Both the position numbers and the translations under genes were made by a program. Positions 6,941 to 16,400 of a stretch of 24,504 nt of DNA are shown here, piece by piece; the stretch's first letter is position 1, and the number at the start of each line of letters is the position of its first letter. The DNA is from Caryophanales bacterium UBA4365 (GTDB lineage Bacteria > Bacillota_I > Bacilli_A > RFN20 > CAG-826): assembly GCA_002393905.1 (NCBI GenBank), contig DGSJ01000033.1, forward strand, positions 1 through 24,504. The letters run 5' to 3'. Below the pieces are notes generated by a model, which was given only the letters and a program-made list of their open reading frames with translations, searched no databases and was not told the origin of the DNA.

Positions 6941-7031
6941 GGAGGATTACCCAAGAGGCTGAAGGGGCGGGCTTGGAAAGCTCGTAGGTGCTGAAAGGTG
7001 CGCTAGGGTTCAAATCCCTAATCCTCCGCCA
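6941..7031 (+). tRNA. tRNA-Ser (anticodon GGA), CCA encoded
   Basis: The acceptor arms GGAGGAT and ATCCTCC pair over seven bases, with discriminator G and an encoded CCA. The anticodon stem CGGGC/GCTCG closes the loop TTGGAAA, giving anticodon GGA at 6975-6977, which reads serine codons UCC and UCU. A long variable arm and a T-arm ending GGGTTCAAATCCC fit a class II serine tRNA. Transcription likely begins about five bases upstream. Confidence 0.96.
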
Positions 7032-7044
7032 TCATTGATTGTCG

Positions 7045-7080
7045 AAACACGTACGAAGAAGTGCGTGTTTTTTCTTATTT
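7045..7080 (+). terminator. Terminator of tRNA-Ser
   Basis: AAACACGTAC (7045-7054) pairs with GTGCGTGTTT (7061-7070), with one T-G pair and a GAAGAA loop. A T-rich tail follows (TTTCTTATTT). Confidence 0.85.
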
Positions 7081-7146
7081 TTGGGCATTTTTTCACTATA
7101 TTTTGTTTGGTAAATACAACTTTATTCAATTTGTAACCGAATACAT

Positions 7147-7178
7147 AAAAAACCCGTGAAAAACTGAAGGGACACGAG
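7147..7178 (-). terminator. Terminator of the DUF4143 ATPase gene
   Basis: On the minus strand CTCGTG (7178-7173) pairs with CACGGG (7158-7153) across a 14-base loop, then runs into TTTTTT (7152-7147). The stem is short, so confidence is moderate. I see no gene or RNA in the rest of 7081-7249. Confidence 0.55.
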
Positions 7179-7249
7179 ATTTAAACTCTACAATTATCCT
7201 CTTTTTATTAAACATGCTTTATCCAAGGTAATTTTCATGCGCCCATATA

Positions 7250-8557
7250 CTATCGAATAAATTCTAAAAGAAAATCTGCCAAACCAATGATTGTGTAATT
7301 TTGTTCATCTTTCACTTCAGGTAATGGACGGTTGATCACTAATACTTTCCTTGTTCCATCATTAACTTTAGTAAATGGTTTTATCTCTCTATTTTTGGTT
7401 TCTTTATTATTCACAGCTGCGGCTACTTGAAAATAAAATGCTTGATTGCCTCTAGTGGCATAAAAATCTATTTCATAATTAACCCTAACGGTCTTTCCAT
7501 CTTTGTTTTTTTCAAAAGATTCAAATGTTCCCACCGTCACATTGTAATTATTGTAGATAAGTTCATTGTAGATAATATTTTCCACTACTTTGCCCTCATC
7601 GAAGAATGTAAAATCCTCTTTTGCGTTTCTAAGTCCGATATCATTAAAATAATATTTTCTAGTTGAGCCAATAATATTTTTCCCTTTTAAATCAAATCTA
7701 TTAACTTCATCAATCAACATCGAATCTTTAAAAAAACCAATGTATTTATTAACTGTATCTTTATCAATCTTTTCATGTTTAATACTCTGATAAGTATTTG
7801 CAATTCTTTCTGAGTTGAGTAAATCGCCAGTGCAATTACTTAAAATTTTGCATAATTCATCTAGCGATTCTGTTTTTGTTATTTTGTTATGATCGATAAT
7901 ATCTTTGAAATATGTCTTTTCAAATAATTTCTTAAGATATTGTTCTTTTTCTTCTTTAGGAAGAATAACCGCTAAAGGCATACCACCATGCATCATATAT
8001 TCCATCAATGCATCATTTTTTGAACCACCAAAGTATTTATAGAATTCATAAAAAGATAAGGGCCTCATGTGAATTTCTGTTGCCTTATCTCTAAACTCTG
8101 TCGCAACATCAACCGACAGCATTTTCGAATTGCTTCCAGCAACATATAAATCGATGTTGGGCTCTCTAGATAACCCAAGAACAACATCAACAAATGAAAT
8201 CGCATTTTCATCTTCTTCTTTAGCTACTACTATTTCCCCATTTGTTAGAACTGGATTAATGATTTTATACACTCGTTGTATTTCATCTAAAAACACATAG
8301 CATTGCTCTTTATTTTTGCACCACTCACGAACAAATGAACCTAATTTAATAGGATTTAAAAGTTCTATATTTTTATCATCGTCTAATTCGATTATTAGAA
8401 TATTGCTTTTGTCCACTCCTTCCTTGATTAAATAATCTTTATATATTTCAGTTAACAAATACGATTTCCCACATCTTCTAACACCAGTAATGACTTTGGG
8501 AAAACCATTGTTTTTATTGTTTATAAGTTGGCTAAGGTATTTGTTTCTAGAAATCAT
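7250..8557 (-). CDS. AAA_14 ATPase with DUF4143 domain
   Basis: The 435-residue protein opens with a P-loop typical of this family, GVRRCGKS at 25-32, and a Walker B FLDEIQ around 89-94. A sensor-like GSNSKML and the LSFYEFYKYFGG linker follow, then the C-terminal DUF4143 region. The last part contains NYEIDFYA and FYFQVAAAV, resembling a PD-(D/E)XK nuclease core in which the ExK pair is replaced by Q-V-A. The biochemical role of the family is not known; copies are often multiple and mobile in gut bacteria. It has its own promoter, its own terminator, and a Shine-Dalgarno AAAAGGGG. By eye it uses ATA isoleucine codons more often than its neighbours, hinting at transfer. No integrase, partner toxin or direct repeats accompany it. 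Confidence 0.9.
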   Translation of the reverse strand: MISRNKYLSQLINNKNNGFPKVITGVRRCGKSYLLTEIYKDYLIKEGVDKSNILIIELDDDKNIELLNPIKLGSFVREWCKNKEQCYVFLDEIQRVYKIINPVLTNGEIVVAKEEDENAISFVDVVLGLSREPNIDLYVAGSNSKMLSVDVATEFRDKATEIHMRPLSFYEFYKYFGGSKNDALMEYMMHGGMPLAVILPKEEKEQYLKKLFEKTYFKDIIDHNKITKTESLDELCKILSNCTGDLLNSERIANTYQSIKHEKIDKDTVNKYIGFFKDSMLIDEVNRFDLKGKNIIGSTRKYYFNDIGLRNAKEDFTFFDEGKVVENIIYNELIYNNYNVTVGTFESFEKNKDGKTVRVNYEIDFYATRGNQAFYFQVAAAVNNKETKNREIKPFTKVNDGTRKVLVINRPLPEVKDEQNYTIIGLADFLLEFIR

Positions 8558-8571
8558 ATTTTCCCCTTTTT

Positions 8572-8585
8572 TGTGTATTTACACA
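8572..8585. promoter_or_regulatory. Palindrome in the leader of the DUF4143 gene, possible operator
   Basis: TGTGTA-TT-TACACA is a perfect dyad apart from its central two bases. It lies between the predicted transcription start (about 8593) and the ribosome-binding site (8563-8568). A repressor site or small hairpin is possible, but there is no direct evidence. Confidence 0.4.
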
Positions 8586-8599
8586 TTTTTCGCGATTTC

Positions 8600-8628
8600 A
8601 TTCTAGCACATCATTACCCTTATATCAA
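8600..8628 (-). promoter_or_regulatory. Promoter of the DUF4143 ATPase gene
   Basis: On the minus strand TTGATA (8628-8623), a 17-bp spacer and TAGAAT (8605-8600), preceded by TGC, form an extended -10 promoter. Confidence 0.65.
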
Positions 8629-8650
8629 AACATATCTAGTACAAAAAGTT

Positions 8651-8743
8651 TTCGACCAAAACAACAGTGCAATGCGATTTTAGTCGAAGAAGTATGTGTA
8701 TCGACAATTGGGCTTAAACACCTGTATGTGTACGGACAATTGG
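8651..8743 (+). repeat. Dyad followed by a 20-bp direct repeat in a non-coding gap
   Basis: TTCGAC (8651-8656) and GTCGAA (8683-8688), with inner AAAA and TTTT, form an interrupted dyad. Immediately after, GTATGTGTATCGACAATTGG (8692-8711) recurs at 8724-8743 as GTATGTGTACGGACAATTGG, with two changes and a 32-bp period. No convincing gene crosses the block. Confidence 0.6.
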
Positions 8744-8756
8744 AGATATTATGAAT

Positions 8757-8780
8757 AAGACGCGGGTGTCTTTTATTTTT
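8757..8780 (+). terminator. Plus-strand terminator with no obvious upstream gene
   Basis: AAGACG (8757-8762) pairs with TGTCTT (8767-8772), one G-T, around CGGG, then TTATTTTT. The U tract is on the plus strand, although the flanking genes are on the minus strand. In the minus direction the tail ATTCATAAT is poor, so it may serve the symporter only weakly. Confidence 0.5.
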
Positions 8781-10296
8781 ATTCAGCATCTTCAGCGGTA
8801 TTATCACCAGTATTCTTATTTTTTAAGAAGAGGAAATAAACTCCGATTAATAAACCAATTAATCCAATGCCGATTAACTCAACAATTAATCCGCTTGGTT
8901 CAAAACTAGAGTTTGGAAACACTCGGTCAATTAAACCAAGAACATCAATTCCAAGAATAAAAAGCGGAGCAATATATTTAATCAAAAAAGCGAAAAGATA
9001 ATTGAATTTCCCTAGCAAAAGTCCTTCTTCTTGGAGTTTTTTACTTAAATAACGGAAATCAAATAATTCCTTTTTGTTCTTCGTTGGGAACATAAACCAA
9101 CCAATAGATAAAGAAATAAATAACGCTGCAATCGGAATCACACATGAGGTGACAATTTGATCAAGAATTTCTAATAGGTTCAGACTTCCGATTGTTAAAA
9201 CACTCTTTTCGTTTAAAGCAAATCCAAGAGAGATTCCTATTGGAATGGAAACAACAAAAACAAATAAAGCAATAAAAATACAAGCTTTCTTTCTTTTAAT
9301 ATTAAATCTTTGAATAAGATATTGAGCAGCAACTTCAATTAGAGAAATTAAACTAGTAATCGCGGCGATAGCAACCATTCCAAAGAAGAGGAAGGAAACA
9401 ATCATTCCCGCTGTACCTAAAGTATTAAAAATCACTGGCATTGATGAGAAGAGTAAGACCATTCCATTGTCATCTAAAGCAATGCCTGTTGTTGCTTTAT
9501 AGTGGTAAATTGCTGGGAAAATCGCTAATCCAGCAAGTAAAGCAACGCCAGTATCAAAGATGGCCACCCAGACCGCACATTTACCAATTTTAATTTCTTT
9601 TCCGGTGTATGAACCATAGGCTAAAAGAGCACCACAACCAACCGACATGGAGAAGAATGCTTGTGCCATTGCACCTAGAATTCCTTTTGCTCCTAAAGCT
9701 GTAAAGTCTGGGTTAAGATAGAAATTCAATCCTTCTTTTACACCACTACCTAAGCATAGGCAATAGATAACGATGCCGATTAAGATAACAATCAAAGTTG
9801 GCATTAAAATTTTACTGGCTGTTTCAATTCCTTTTTTCACTCCAAAGGAGATAACAACAATCGCTAAAGCGAGGAAAATTCCAGAATATAAAATGACTTC
9901 CCAGATGTTTCCAGAGAAACCTTTTAGATCGATCGGAGTCGACGAGAAGGAATAGACTGTGTATTTAATCGTATATCCACCTATGACGGTGTAATAAAAG
10001 GAAATTAATAGAGCACCAATAATCATGACTAAACCAACCCAACCAAGGTTTGGATGGATTTTTTTAAACGAAGTCACGTTATTGGCTTTCGCTCTTTTAC
10101 CAATGTACATTTCGCCAATGGATAAAGCTAAACCTAGGACAATAACACTTAAAATGTAGACAAAAACGAAGGCGGCTCCACCGTTTTGACTAGTCTTATA
10201 TGGAAAAGACCAAAGGTTACCTAATCCAACGGAGCCACCGGCTGTCGCTAAGATAAAACCTAGACCACTTCCAAAACTATTTTTCTTTTGACTCAT
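8779..10296 (-). CDS. Neurotransmitter:sodium symporter (NSS/SNF) family transporter
   Basis: This 505-residue integral membrane protein has about 12 hydrophobic helices and the NSS family signature in helix 1, GSVGLGNLWSFPY, at 21-33. Bacterial relatives (LeuT, MhsT, Tyt1) import amino acids with sodium ions. The gate position corresponding to Arg30 of LeuT is Ser here (LWSFPY), which may alter extracellular gating or substrate charge preference. The substrate is not readable from sequence. The ATG at 10296 has GGAAG seven bases upstream. It diverges from the peptide synthetase gene with 104 bp between them, so it could supply hydrophobic amino-acid building blocks or handle the product. That link is inference from position only. 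Confidence 0.93.
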   Translation of the reverse strand: MSQKKNSFGSGLGFILATAGGSVGLGNLWSFPYKTSQNGGAAFVFVYILSVIVLGLALSIGEMYIGKRAKANNVTSFKKIHPNLGWVGLVMIIGALLISFYYTVIGGYTIKYTVYSFSSTPIDLKGFSGNIWEVILYSGIFLALAIVVISFGVKKGIETASKILMPTLIVILIGIVIYCLCLGSGVKEGLNFYLNPDFTALGAKGILGAMAQAFFSMSVGCGALLAYGSYTGKEIKIGKCAVWVAIFDTGVALLAGLAIFPAIYHYKATTGIALDDNGMVLLFSSMPVIFNTLGTAGMIVSFLFFGMVAIAAITSLISLIEVAAQYLIQRFNIKRKKACIFIALFVFVVSIPIGISLGFALNEKSVLTIGSLNLLEILDQIVTSCVIPIAALFISLSIGWFMFPTKNKKELFDFRYLSKKLQEEGLLLGKFNYLFAFLIKYIAPLFILGIDVLGLIDRVFPNSSFEPSGLIVELIGIGLIGLLIGVYFLFLKNKNTGDNTAEDAE

Positions 10297-10308
10297 AACT
10301 TACTTCCA

Positions 10309-10314
10309 ATTATA
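10309..10314 (-). promoter_or_regulatory. Candidate -10 of the symporter gene
   Basis: TATAAT reads leftward 13 bp before the start codon. No good -35 is seen. Initiation there would leave only a few bases of leader overlapping the GGAAG, so the true promoter may lie further upstream. Confidence 0.3.
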
Positions 10315-10349
10315 TAACTTAAATATTTATTCATTAAATAAAAATTATT

Positions 10350-10386
10350 TTGTAAAATGTATTCATCGATAAATATTAATATTTAT
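10350..10386 (+). promoter_or_regulatory. Candidate NRPS promoter overlapping an 18-bp perfect palindrome
   Basis: TTGTAA (10350-10355) and TATTAA (10374-10379) are 18 bp apart. The -10 falls inside ATAAATATTAATATTTAT (10369-10386), a perfect 18-bp palindrome just before the ribosome-binding site AGGTGG (10391-10396). Its right half, AATATTTAT, recurs at 10322-10330. An operator is plausible, but the sequence is pure AT. Confidence 0.35.
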
Positions 10387-10400
10387 AAAGAGGTGGCGTT

Positions 10401-13400
10401 ATGAACGAAAGTAAGAAATCTACTTTAATCAATGATGCTGTGCCATTAAACCAAGCACAACTAGCGATTTATTTAGCATGTCAAAATCAAATAGAAGGAT
10501 GCAGTTACAATAACCCTGTTCTTCTAAGATTTACTTTAGACACTGATGAAAAGAAATTATGTGAAGCTGTTACAAAAGCCTTCCAAAACCATCGTGGTTT
10601 ATTCTCTTCCATCAGTGTAAGTAAAGACGGCTTACCACAAATGAGTTATAGCGAACTCATCGCCAAATTACCTATTTGTGAAGTAGAAAACGTTACTGAA
10701 AAAGATTTTTCAAAGATTAAAGAAAAACTTGTTCAACCATTTGACCTTTCAAAAGAAAGATTATTTAGAGTCAAGTTATTCAAAACTGAAAAATCGTTAT
10801 ATTTATTCTTCGATATTCACCACATCATTTTTGATGGATATTCTTTAAACATCTTAATGTCTGAATTAGTTCAGTTCTATGAAGGAAAAGACGTTTTAGA
10901 AGAAAAACATGACGCTTTTGAAGCTTCTTTAGATGAAGCGAAAAAGAGAAGTGGCAAGAAATATGAAGATGCGAAGAAATGGTATTTAGAAAAATTTGCC
11001 GATGTTGAAGAGGTCTCATTACCGCAAGGCGACAAGAAAGATAACGAAGTCAAATTTGGCGATTTTGAAATGTCTTTTGACATGAGTGTCAAAGATATCG
11101 AATCATTCTGTGAAAAAAACAAGTGTAGCGAAGCATCATTTACCACTGCTGCGTTCGGTACACTTTTATCTCTTTATACGATGAATCGTAAGGCGGCGTT
11201 TGCTACGATTTATAGCGGACGTCATGGTGGCAAATATGAAAACACCGTTTCGATGTTTGTTAAGACTCTTCCTGTTTTGTGTCAAAACGATGCGACCTTA
11301 AGTGTTGTTGACTATGTTAATAATGTTCAAAACCTACTTCTTGGAAGTATGCTCAACGATGTTTATTCGTTTGCTGAACTTGTTTCTAACTCTGGTTATA
11401 CCAGCGAGGTTTTATTCGGTTATCAAGGTGATTTATTTGAAATTGACGAATTAAAGAAACTCCACGTTGAAAGAGAAGATCTTCCATTTAACGCGACCGG
11501 AGAAAAACTCGCTGCTCAGCTATTTAGTAAGAACAACAAACTTGTTTTCAATGTTCAATATCAATCTAACTTATATAGTGAAGAATGGATTAAAAACTTT
11601 GCTAAACGATACGAAAGAATCTTAAAAGCTTTCTTATCAACAAAGGATTTACAAGATATTTCCTTAGTTAATAAAGAAGAAATAGAAGAAATTATCAAGG
11701 TCTCTTATGGCGGAGATTTGTCTTATGACAAAACAAAGACATTTATTGATCTTTTCTTAGAGCAAGTCAAGAAACAACCAAACAAAAAAGTTGTTTTTGA
11801 TTCAACAAGTTCATACACCTACTCTGAACTTGATAAGGCATCGAACAAAGTTGCTCACTACTTAATTTCTCACAAAGTTAAGAAAGGAGAATTCATCACT
11901 TTAAAAGTGAACCGTGTCAAAGAATTCTTTGCTGGTTTTATTGGTGCTCAAAAAGCTGGCGCTGGTTATGTGCCAGTTGATCCAGCTTATCCAGAAGACC
12001 GTATCGAATACATGATTGAGGATTCTCAATCCAAAATCACCTTAACTGAAGATACGATTCGAAAAATTATTGCTGAAGAAAAAAATGATTCTCCAATTAA
12101 TCTTTGTGAAGTCAATTCACCTGCTTACATGATTTATACTTCCGGATCTACCGGAAAACCAAAAGGTGTTGTGATTGCTCAACACGCTTTAGTTAGTTTC
12201 CTTGCTTGGAACGTTTTAGACTTCGATATTAATGAAAATAGCGTCGTTGCTGAACATCCAAGTTTCTCCTTCGATGCTTCAGTGATTGATTTATACACAC
12301 CACTTGTTGTTGGTGCATGTGTCCATATTCTAAACGAAGAAGTACGTAAAGACCTCGATTTAGCCTACCAATACATCATTGACCACAAAGTCACCAGCGC
12401 TTGTATGTCAACACAGATTGGTATGTCGATGATTAATCTTCATCCAGATGTCCCATTAAAATACCTCATTGTTGGTGGAGAAAAATTCCTCCAGGTCGCG
12501 AAAACTAAAGTCAAAATTTATAACGCCTATGGACCAACAGAGTTTACTGTTTCCTCATCATATCAACTTGTTGATCAAAGTAGTGATAAAGATGTTCCAA
12601 TCGGTAAAGCAGTTAAAAATACTTATTCCTTTATCTGTGACTATAACGGAAATCTCTTACCTTTAGGTATGGTTGGTGAAATCTGTCTTGCTGGTGCTCA
12701 ACTTAGTGATGGCTATTTCCACCGTGAAGAACTTAACCAAGAAAGATTTATTCCTTGTAAGTTCCTTAAAGGAAACAAGATGTATAAGACTGGTGACCTT
12801 GCTAAATATAACGAGGAAGGCACAATCGATTATTGCGGTCGTATTGACTTTCAAGTCAAACTCCGTGGCTTTAGAATTGAGCTCGGCGAAATTGAAAATG
12901 TCGCCTCTAATTATCCAGGTGTCCAACAATCCATCGCTCTTGTTAAAAACAAGTTACTAGTTCTCTATTTTGTTGCTGATAAGAAGATTGATGAGAATGA
13001 CTTAAAAGCTCATATGGCCAGTAGTCTCACCGAATACATGGTGCCAAACATCTACATTCAATTAGATAAGATGCCACTTACTCCAGGTGGAAAGATTGAC
13101 CGTAAAGCTCTTCCAGATGTCGAAAACAAATCAACTGATTTAGTTAAACCAACTAACGAAAATGAACAAAAGATCTACGAGATTTTAGTGAAGATCTTAG
13201 GTTACGAAGACTTCGGTATCACCGATGATTTTGGTGATATTGGTTTAACCTCTCTTAGCGCGATGCAGTTTGCTTCACTTTTATCTACATCGATGAAGAA
13301 AACTATCCGCGTCAATGATTTAGTTAAATATCCAACTATTCAAAAGATTGCCGCATTTCTCGGTTCAAAATCAGAAGAAGCAACTTATAAACTCCAAGAA

Positions 13401-16400
13401 TTCTATCCTCTCACGATGAACCAAAAAGGTATTTTAACTGAGGTGTTGGCGCATCCAGACACCACGATTTATAACCTTCCATTCGTGATTGATCTACCTA
13501 AGAAAACTGATTTAAAGAAGTTTGAATCAGCTCTCAAAGCATCAATTGATGCTCACCCATATTTAAAAGCTAGGATTATTGATAAAGATAACAACTTTAT
13601 GGTTAGACGTAACGATGAAGAAGACGTTAAAGTCACTCATCTAACTTTAGAAAGCCTTAAAGGAGGCGTCGAAGAACTCGTTCAGCCATTTGATTTATTA
13701 AAAGAACCTCTTTATCGTGCCTATATCTTAGAAAGTAAGAACGGAAACAAGTTCTTCTTCGACGCCCACCACATTGTTTTTGATGGAGAATCTCTTGATG
13801 CTTTCTATAGTGATTTAAATAAAGCCTATCAAGGCGAGAAGCTTGAAAAAGAAACTTACACCGAATATGAACTGGCTTTAGATGAAGCTAAACTTCGTGA
13901 AAGTGAAACATACACGGAAGCGAAGAAATACTACACCGATTTACTTGATGGACGTGACACTGATTCTTGTCTAGTGAACGACCACTCCGAAACTGGAATT
14001 GGTAAACAAGAATTTGAGTTAACATTTAGGCTAAATCGATCAGATGTTGATAAATATATTTCCGAAACAAAGACAACGATCAATAGTTTATGGATCTCCT
14101 CGATTGGTTTTGCTTTAGCAAAATACCTGAATCGAGATGATGCATTGTTCGCTACCGTTTATAACGGTCGAAGTGATAGCAGAGTCCTTCATGACGTTGG
14201 TATGTTTGTTCATACCTTCCCAGTTGTGGTTAAACCATATAAATCTAAAACAGCGTTAGATTATGTCCGCGCAGTTGGACAACAAATTCAACAAAGTATG
14301 GCGCATGATCTCTTTAGTTTTATGGAGATCGCCCATGACTTTGGTGTGCGTTCGGATATTCTCTTCGTTTACGAAGGAAAGATTTCTCAAAACCTCAAAC
14401 TAGGTGATGAAGAAATTAAGAATGCTGTATTACTTCCAAATAATGAAGCAAAAGCAGCATTATTAATCGCTGTTAATGACGTCGATGAAGGATTTAGTAT
14501 CCACATTGAATATAACGGCGATAAATACCAAGAATGGTCCTTAAAATCATTCATCTCCAGCGTGATGAAAGTCTTTGTCTCGTTAATTAAAAACGAAGAC
14601 TTAGCATCACTCTCCTTACTTGATAAGGAAGATCTAAAGAAGATTGACGAATATAACGCGACGGAAGTTGAAATTGTTCAAGATGATATCGTTACTGAAT
14701 TTAGTAACGCGGCGAAGAAATATCCAAATAACACCGCTGTCATCTTTAAAGATGAAAAATATAGTTACGCTGAAGTGGATGAATTAAGTAACCAGATTGC
14801 CTACTATCTTTCCTCCAAAGGAATTAAGAAAGGTGATGTGGTCTCAATTCTAATTTCGCGTAGCGCGTTTATGCCAATTACCGCGCTAGGCGTATTAAAA
14901 ACTGGTGCCGCATATCAACCTCTCGATTGCTCCTATCCAGAAGACCGACTCTTGTTCATGATTCAGGATGCTAATGCCAAATACCTCATCGCCGAAAAAG
15001 AGTTACTTAGTAAAATCCCAGGATGTAAATTACCAGTCCTAGATGTTAATGAAATTAAATCGTTAAATGAAAAGAAAGTTTCACTTGAGGGACCAGATAA
15101 AGATAGTTTATTCATTCTTCTTTATACATCTGGTACCACTGGCACTCCGAAAGGAGTGATGTTAAGACATCTTAACCTAGTAAACTTTGTCGCATGGTAT
15201 CGAAGATTCTACAAGTTAACACCAGACAGCGTTGTTTCTGCATACGCTGGCTTTGGTTTTGACGCCTGTATGATGGATATGTATCCAGCATTAACAACTG
15301 GTGCAGCCGTGTGCGTTGTTCCAGATGAATTAAGAATGAATCTTGATCAACTCGCTGCTTACTTTACCAAAAACAATGTTACCCATTCATTTATGACGAC
15401 CCAGGTTGGTCGATTGTTTGCCGCTGAAGGTTATAAGTCCACATTAAAATACCTTTCTGTTGGTGGAGAAAAACTCACACCGCTTGATCCACCGAAAGGT
15501 TATAAATTATATAACGGTTATGGACCAACCGAATGTACGATTTTCTCCACCACTTATTTAGTGGATAAAATGTACCACCGTATTCCAATTGGTCGACCAC
15601 TAGATAACTATAAGTTATACGTTGTCGATAAATTTGGAAAACAAGTTCCTAATGGTGCTCTTGGAGAGCTCTGGATCTCTGGATTAGGTGTTGGTTTAGG
15701 TTACCTTAATCTCAAAGAAAAAACCGAACAAACATTTATTAAAAATCCATTCTCTTCTAAGGAAGGATACGAAAGAATTTACCGTACCGGTGATATTGTC
15801 CGTCGATTAGAAGATGGCACAATTGACTTTATTGGTCGAAACGACGGACAAGTGAAGATCCGTGGTTTCCGTATCGAACTTAGTGAAGTCGAAATGGCGA
15901 TTCGTTCCTTTGAAGGAATTAAAGATGTGACAGTCCAGGCCTTCGATTTAGAAGCCGGAGGTAAATTCTTAGCTGCCTACTTCACTAGTGAAAAGAAGAT
16001 TGATATTGAAGCATTAAAGAAACATATTAAAGAAAATAAACCAGCCTACATGGTGCCAGCCAGCATCATGCAGATTGATGCAATTCCATTAAACCAAAAC
16101 CAAAAGGTGAATAAACGTGCTTTACCAGCCCCAACATTCACTGAAGAAGGTAAAGAGTTTGTTGAACCAGCTAACGAAGTGGAGAAAGCTTTTGCTACAG
16201 CCTATCAAGAAATCTTAGGCGTGGAAAAAGTGAGCGCTACCGATAGCTTCTTTGATATTGGTGGAACTTCATTAACCGCGGCAAAAGTCGTTATTTTTGC
16301 TCTGAACCACTCCTACCAGATTACTTACCAAGATATCTTTGCTCATCCATCTCCAAGAGACTTAGCAGAGTTTATTCAAGGAAATAAATCACCAGCAAAA

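Noticed and set aside
8692..8743. CRISPR-like array
   Set aside because: There are only two imperfect units with a 12-bp gap and no cas genes, which is far below the requirement for an array.
6941..8780. tRNA-Ser as an integration site for an island carrying the DUF4143 gene
   Set aside because: No duplicate of the tRNA 3' end is found on the far side and there is no integrase or phage gene. The tRNA also has its own intact terminator.
8625..8807. 60-codon minus-strand frame overlapping the symporter 3' end
   Set aside because: It has no ribosome-binding site or family resemblance, and it crosses the dyad and direct-repeat block. It is treated as chance.
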